A DNA stretch of 64,000 nucleotides, taken from positions 43,500 to 107,499 of the forward strand of contig JASANE010011606.1 of assembly GCA_030248225.1 (NCBI GenBank), given 5' to 3'. Below, one piece after another: positions 58,013-64,000 of this stretch (position 1 is the first letter of the stretch; each line of letters begins with the position of its first letter). Source of the DNA: Trileptium ribeirensis (taxonomy: Eukaryota > Nematoda > Enoplea > Enoplida > Thoracostomopsidae). The notes under the pieces are model-generated. The model made no database searches. It saw nothing but the letters and a program-made list of their open reading frames with translations, and had not been told where the DNA came from. The translations under genes and the position numbers were made by a program.

Positions 58013-59300
58013 GGACCTTTTTCTGACCTGTAGAGTTGTAGCGTTAAATTAAAATGTGCATTTTTTCAAATCTCGTACGCTAAATTCGAACGGTACTTGG
58101 GAATACAAACACATAATCCAAACCTTGGCCTCAATTGCTTTGTATAGTATATACTGTGCTGAGACCCTTAGGTTGGTACCATTAGTTTAATTTTGCTTAG
58201 ATAACTTTCTTTAACTATTTATAACGCTGACTGTCTGCAACTGGGTACAGGTCATACAGTGAACTCTTGTGTTGACAGAGTTTGTCGCTTAATGCCCGCA
58301 CATTGGTTTTGTTATTCGCTCGCCTTGCAAAATTTTTAAAATAACTGAGCAAAAGTTCCCAGATAGCTCAGTTGTTTGCGTACGTCACTTTTACCCGGAC
58401 AGTTCGGGGTTCGATCATTGGCCCGGTCTTTGTACCAGCATAAGACTTTAACAAAGCACGATGCACAAATAAATTTGGGCGTTAAAGGTTTTACACTTTT
58501 ATACGAACGGCAATGAAACTGTTGGGGAATATTACTGATTCGGCTATGAGTCATGTACCAAACGTAACGATTATACAGTGTGACAACATATAAGCCAAAC
58601 CGGATCAATATTTGACAGGTTATATTATGTAATAACAGTCGTGGCTGTCACAGGTTATACGCTTGCAGCCCAAAAATGGTCAATATAAAGGAAACACGGT
58701 TAACTTTTCTTCACGTGCAGCGCAGTTTGAGACAGTCGAACGCTCCATTGGAATCATATCTATATCAATTTTAATCGATCCAACTATGCCATGTTATTCG
58801 GTCCAACTCGTTAATGTGAATCGAATGGCGTATAAAACTATGTATTTACGATGATTATTTCTGACGCGGTGCTACAACCGAAGAGACTCGACAAAATTTG
58901 CTGCGAATTCACACTAAAATTTTAATCTCCAGGGTTTATCTGCACGAGCAAAGTCATATTATTTCCTAAGGTCATATCTGCTGCAATAATTTGGGCTAAA
59001 TCGGTTTACCTACAATCTAGCTACGTGCGATAATAGCAAAAAAAGAGCTGAAATTTAGCCTGAAACGTTGATCCGTTTAACCCCTGCTTCCGGAGACGTC
59101 GAGATATATGCAAAACATACATTCGAAGAAAAAGTTCAATGATGCTACCCGCCTAAGGCCTCGTACCCCCTGAGGCCCTAGTCTATCTCCTTGCGGGTGC
59201 CAGCCTTCCCCTGCCTGGTGTGCCACACCGACCTACCTCACCGCACCCCACCTGACGACCTCCATATATTGAAAACGTTTAGCAAAAATTGGGGTAAAAT
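58013..59300. other. non-coding DNA with a SINE-like patch and C-rich tail
   Basis: Besides the tRNA-like segment at 58355-58440, a C-rich stretch at 59150-59270 contains cctgacgacctcc. That word recurs at about 59935 and 59978 inside the palindrome's left arm. No gene. Confidence 0.35.
58355..58440 (+). mobile_element. tRNA-derived SINE head or tRNA relic
   Basis: It has a strong A box (agatagctcagttg) and B box (ggggttcgatc) at normal tRNA spacing, with a cttttac anticodon-loop-like segment (Lys UUU type). The anticodon stem and acceptor stem do not pair, so it is not a working tRNA. Confidence 0.5.
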
Positions 59301-59309
59301 TGGTGCTAA

Positions 59310-59860
59310 AGTAATATGACCACAATAACCATCCTATTTTGTAATAATCGATATCGAATCGCAAACCCTTGTTACAGAAAATAGGCTGAATGTCATTCGG
59401 TTTTTCGCTAATTGAAAATTGGAAAATCAAATCCAAGTGCCGCAAATTATACTTTGTGTTCGAATAGAATTTCGGCGTTTTAAATTTGTAGACATTCAGT
59501 TCCATAATGCCTAATTATTTAAATTTGGATTATTCAGTGTTCCCGAACAAATTTGCTGTGAATATGACGTCACAAGCAACTCGATCCTGTAGTTACGCTT
59601 TTGGTGTTCGTCAACAAACCGATTTATTTGAAATTGGACAAATTTTTGTTCTCAAAATTTAGGGAATTTTACTTGCATTTTAGCGAACACAAATTGGCTA
59701 GATTTTAATAACCAGCAGTCTGTTCGCGAACGGTTTTACGTCGAATTTCAATTGCCAAAGAGCGTTTCGTAACAGTGCTTATGCAAAATTACAAAATAGG
59801 ATGATTGGTGGAGTCACCTTAAGTTTACTCACGCATGAAAAAATTGTGTAAAATTTGCAT
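59310..59860 (+). repeat. palindrome repeat unit, copy 1 (left arm, outer)
   Basis: Motif order: atcctattttgtaataatcg, atatcgaatcgcaaaccctt, ttacagaaaataggctga, tgacgtcac (about 59564), gaacggttttacgtcgaat, gtttcgtaacag, then ggatgattggtggagtcacc and gtttactcacgcatg. It is a direct copy of the unit at 60898-61390. Confidence 0.75.
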
Positions 59861-60897
59861 AAATGTCGGAGGGGATCTATTCTCCAGCAGCCCCAACGAC
59901 CTCCCCTCCGTTTTAATTCATCCTGCCTGACGACCTATACATCTCCGAAGGTTTCTACGCCCCTGAGGCTACAGTGCCCTGACGACCTCCCCCAAGAGCT
60001 TTTAAACTCCTGAGACCACCAATCCTCCCCGGCGACCCCAGTTACATTCCCAACATCTTGAAGCGTCAGCATAATGATACATAATATTGTATTTGCGAGC
60101 GCGTAGCTTTAAACGCACCCAATAGAAAAAAAAATATTGTTGCGACATAGTACCAGTAACGAACACTAACACCAACTATTGATCCATTTATGAAAAACAT
60201 TATGTAGTAATAATCATACTCATACGTGCTGCAATATGCAGTGGGTGCACACATTTCTTCATTAATGCTGCATAATGTTTGCTCGTTTCCCTCGTTGTAC
60301 AGTCGCATTTCCCATGTAAATATTGTGCAAATCTGTTTACAAAATTAAATCAGAAATATTAAGAAAACCATAAATTATTTTTTATTACATTTACTGCCAT
60401 ATAGCACTTAAATTTTTTATTGCCTTGGATAAAAACAGTTATATGTATCATAACCACTGCCTGACCCCATATGGTTAATGACCATTTTGGTTGTTCACCA
60501 AAATGTGAGGACGTCCTTTCTATGATCAATGTTTCATGATAATGCTATTCTAAATTCTCTTAACAGGGGGCAAATTATATCAACCAAAACGTTCTACAGA
60601 ATGAGGTAAAGAATGAGTGCTAAAGTACTAACTATATACACTCTAGAAAATGTAAGCGACACGTTTCATTGCACTGGACGCATAGCTCGACTCACTTTTA
60701 TAGGTCTATTAGGAACAGGGTAATGAACAAGACCCAGTGTCGGCGCTCGTTCAAACCATTTAATGGTTTTGCAGCTGTATAGTGTATTTTTAACCAACAC
60801 ATGTGGATATAAGAAGCAAATCGCGCTAGTTTGCAAATTTAGTATCCCAAAATTCGGTTATAGTGCAAATAAGATTCAGATGTAGCACAGCATAGTG

Positions 60898-61390
60898 CGT
60901 GAGTAAACTTATGGTGACACTGCCAAGCATCCTATTCTGTCATTACCGATATCGAATCGCAAACCCTTGTTACGGAAAACAGGCTTAATTTCATTCGGTT
61001 TTCGCTAACCGAAAATTGGCCAAATCAAATTCAAGTGCCAGAAATTAGAGCTTGTTTTCGCACAGAATTTTGGCGATTTCAGTTTGCAGAAATTATGTTC
61101 CCTAATGTATTATCATTTGGATTATACAGAGTCCGCGAACAAATTTAATGCAAAGTGACGTCACATTCAAATCGACAAATTATCGTTCTAAAACGTTTGG
61201 GTAATTTTACTTCAATTTTCGCGAACGCAAAATGGTTAGATTTCGATCGCGGGCGCTGTGCTCGCGAACAGTTTTACGCCGGATCTCAATTGACCAAAAA
61301 GCGTTCCGTAACAAATTTTATCCAAAAATACAAAATGGGATGGTTGCCGGGGTCATTTTAAGTTTAATCGCGCATGGCATTTATAACGTA
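60898..61390 (+). repeat. palindrome repeat unit, copy 2 (left arm, inner)
   Basis: Starts gtgagtaaacttatggtgac and contains atatcgaatcgcaaaccctt, gtgacgtcacattc, gctcgcgaacagttttacg and aaaagcgttccgtaac. Ends at agtttaatcgcgcatg. It is a direct relative of 59310-59860 and of the diverged copy at 21440-22000. Confidence 0.75.
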
Positions 61391-62189
61391 GGCACAAGTT
61401 TAAATCAAAAAATTACCTAGTGAGACAGTCTACCCACCATAGCAATAATCTTTCGACCATCGTCGAATACGTGCAGGATAAGTGGTAACTAATATTACGC
61501 AACAAAATTATTTATCTTAAATAACGGCATCTGACACGCCAATCACAGAAGCAGATATAAAAATTGTAACAATTGTAGCATCCTCTAGCCTTAAAGACAA
61601 ATCAGACTGTAATAAATTTCGCGAATTTTTGGCTAAAATGAAATCTACACCATATAATGTTTCACGATAAAAAGATAAAAGCATAGTATATTTTGGTGTT
61701 TTGGTCTCATAATGTTAACATTGAACTCAAAACATATTGCGGTACACTGTAATATATATACATGTCTGTAGAGCACTGCTTGCAAAACAGAAGATAGACT
61801 ATTTCAAACGCAATCCACATAAACGGCAAGGCCCATGTAATATTAATTTGCCGTTATGTGGATTGGTTTTTAAAACATTTTATTATGTTTGCCAGCATAT
61901 ATTATACAACATATATATATATTTACAATGCACAATATGTTTTGGGTTAAATGTATATCGAGACCAAAAGTATTTATCTTTTTATGGTGAAAACATTCAT
62001 TTAGCCAAAAATTAGCGAAATTTGTCTTTCACTAGGTATTCATTTATATATATTTTGAATTGGCTGTCAGATGTGGTTCTTAAGATAATACAGTTAGCAT
62101 AAACAATGAGTCAAATATCGTGGTGGTCTCATTAGGTAATTTATTTTGATTAAACTATGCCCGATAAATGTCCCGTGCGCTAAAAAAAA

Positions 62190-62630
62190 AATCCATTTTG
62201 TATTTTTGGATAAAATGTGTTACGGAACGCTTTTTGTCAATTGAAGATCCGGTGGTATTTGTTCGCCAACACAGCGCCCCGGCCGAAATCTAACCATTGC
62301 GTTCGCGAAAATTGAAGAAAAAATTACCCAATATTTTGACAACGATATTTTTCAAATTTGATGTGACGTCACTTTGCATTAAATTTGTTCGCGAACTCTG
62401 TATAATCCGAATTTAAAATATGCATTAGGGAACATAATTTCTGCAAACTGAAATCGCCAAAATTCTGTCAAAAAACGAGCTCTAATTTTCTGGCACTTTA
62501 AATTTGATTTGGCCGAAATTACGGTTCAGCAAAAATCAAATAAAAATTAAGTCTTCCGTAACCGTTTACTATTCGATATACGGTAATGACAGAATAGATC
62601 GCACTGTAGCCATAAGTTTACTCACGCACT
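62190..62630 (-). repeat. palindrome repeat unit, copy 3 (right arm, inner)
   Basis: The mirror partner of 60898-61390, including the octamer tgacgtca within gtgacgtcac at about 62363 and gagtttactc sense words near the end (ataagtttactcacgcac). Short frames here are not genes. Confidence 0.75.
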
Positions 62631-63689
62631 ATATATACCTACATCTGAATACTTATTTGCACTATAACCCAAATTTTTGGGATACTAAATTTGCAAAGAC
62701 TAGCGCAATTGCTTTTCTTGTGTGCCCACATGTGTTAGTTAAAAATACACTATCAGCTGCAAAAGTTAGCTAAATGGTTTGAACAAGCGCCGACACTGGG
62801 TCTTATTCATTACCCCTGTTCCTAATAGACCTATAGGAGAGAGTGAGATCAAGCTCCTCAGTCCAGTGCAAATGGAAAGTGAACGTGTGGCTACATTTCT
62901 AAAGTGTCTATATCAGTTAGTACTTCAGCACTCATTCTTACCTCATTCTGTCAAACGTTTTTTTGGTTGATCATAATTACCGTATTTAAGAAGTTGAATC
63001 ACGTTATCATGAAACATTGAATCATAAAAGAACATCCTACATTTTGAACGGACCCAAAATGTTCATATGGGGTCGGGCATCGTTTAATTTTTCGTGTGAC
63101 TGTTTTTATAGAGGCGAAAAAAAAATTATATGGTAAATGTAAAAATAAAAATAATTTATGGTTTTCTTAATATTTTACTATTAATTTTGTAAACAATTAC
63201 AAATATTACAGTGGGAATGCGACTGTACAACGAGGAAACGACAAACATTATGCAAGCATCATGAAGAAATGTGTGCAACCTGCATATTGCACAGCGTAAT
63301 CATTGTGAATTATTTTACAGTAAAATGTTTTTTCGTGGTTTTTGGCTGTTTTAGGTGTTCGTTTACTGGTACTATGCTGCGGCAACAATATATTTTTAAA
63401 AAAATTATTGCGGACTGCGTAACTTAAAAGCTACACACTCGGCAAAAATAGAACTATGTATCATTATGCTGACGCTTGAGAGATGTTTAGAGAATGTAGA
63501 CTGGGGTCGCCGGGGGAGGATTGCGTAATCCCGGTCTCAGGAGTTTGGGAGGCTGAGAACCCGGGAGGTCGAGTTCACGCTGTGGGGCCAAACTCGGAGG
63601 GATAATGCGGTCGAGTTAGGCCAGGATGGTAAAAAATTTCAGAAAGGGGGGAAGGGTGGGGTGGGGCTATGGGGATACAATCCCCCTCC

Positions 63690-64000
63690 GACATTTATGC
63701 AAGAAAAGTTTTTTTCATGCGTGAGGTAAACTTAAGGTAAATTCCACCAATCATCCTATTTTGTAATTTTGCGCGTGGGGCGCGTCTCGAAACGCTCTTT
63801 TTGGTTTGGTGGGAATTCAAATCTAAAACCGTTCGCGAGAGAGACGGAGCTGTGTGGTTGTGAAATCTAGCCAATTTGTGTTCGCTAAAATGCAGAGAGT
63901 AAAATTCCCTAAATTTTGAGAACACGAGATTTTGTCCAATTTCAAATGTTAAATCGGTTTGTTGACGAACACCGAAGGTTTTGCAGGATGCGTCCTTTGT
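63690..64000 (-). repeat. palindrome repeat unit, copy 4 (right arm, outer, cut by window end)
   Basis: The mirror partner of 59570-59860: catgcgtgaggtaaacttaa, ccaccaatcatcctattttg, ccgttcgcgagag and gctaaaatgc words, ending in the mirrored gacgaacaccg. It continues beyond the window. Confidence 0.7.

Larger units (their letters stand above)
59570..64000. repeat. giant imperfect palindrome (>4.4 kb), centre ~61838
   Basis: Sequence left of ~61838 reappears to the right as its reverse complement, in mirror order, out to the window end. Pairs include caatccacat and atgtggattg around the centre; tatcttaaataacggcatct with agatgtggttcttaagata; gtgacgtcac at 61157 and 62363; and ggttatagtgcaaataagat with acttatttgcactataaccc. 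Further pairs are gtacagtcgcatttccc with gggaatgcgactgtac, and ggtgttcgtcaacaaaccga (59603) with tcggtttgttgacgaacacc (about 63953). Arms are at least 2.2 kb, with many small differences. No protein-coding region is recognised in it. Confidence 0.9.

Noticed and set aside
58355..58440. Functional tRNA-Lys
   Set aside because: The boxes are present but the acceptor and anticodon stems do not pair.

Overview
This window is eukaryotic nuclear DNA, most likely from an invertebrate animal. It is AT-rich, almost all non-coding and full of repeats. The host coding sequence is broken into short exons (32 to 221 nt) by introns of 1 to 5 kb with GT...AG borders. The one tRNA gene has the small anticodon-loop intron typical of eukaryotic tRNA-Tyr. 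The species cannot be named from the sequence.

Layout. (1) 816-13159, plus strand: eight exons of a WBP11-like spliceosome-associated protein gene. The first coding exon lies before the window and the C-terminal exons were not found. Its introns hold a degenerate non-LTR reverse-transcriptase tail, two short TA-flanked MITEs and a fragment of a third, a nine-copy minisatellite and probably a SINE. (2) 13160-35590: no host gene recognised. This part holds a GC-richer block at 15.1-17.8 kb, several tandem arrays (the largest is 2.6 kb of a ~131-bp monomer with a ~780-bp higher-order period), a divergent copy of the family that forms the palindrome at the right end, inverted-repeat elements and a TTA-flanked MITE. 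(3) 35593-35680: tRNA-Tyr(GUA) with a 15-nt intron. (4) 36297-36717: a G/C-homopolymer-rich element with a 13-bp TIR and an 8-bp target duplication. (5) 41729-42651, minus strand: a decayed Merlin/IS1016-type (ISXO2-like domain) transposase. (6) 42782-43288 and 47997-48529: two inverted copies of one 0.5-kb MITE with TTA/TAA target duplications. (7) 46893-54820, plus strand: a four-exon CAP-superfamily (GAPR-1-like) gene. (8) About 55.8-57.1 kb: an interrupted inverted repeat. (9) About 59.57 kb to the window end: a very large imperfect palindrome centred near 61838 with arms of at least 2.2 kb, each holding two ~480-bp copies of one repeat unit.

The two host genes do unrelated jobs and share no operon-like organisation. 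Most other structure is transposon or satellite in origin. The features most worth following up are the 4.4-kb palindrome, the higher-order satellite, the MITE families whose ends and target duplications can be set to the base, and the transposase whose three in-frame stops are all TGA at probable tryptophan positions.
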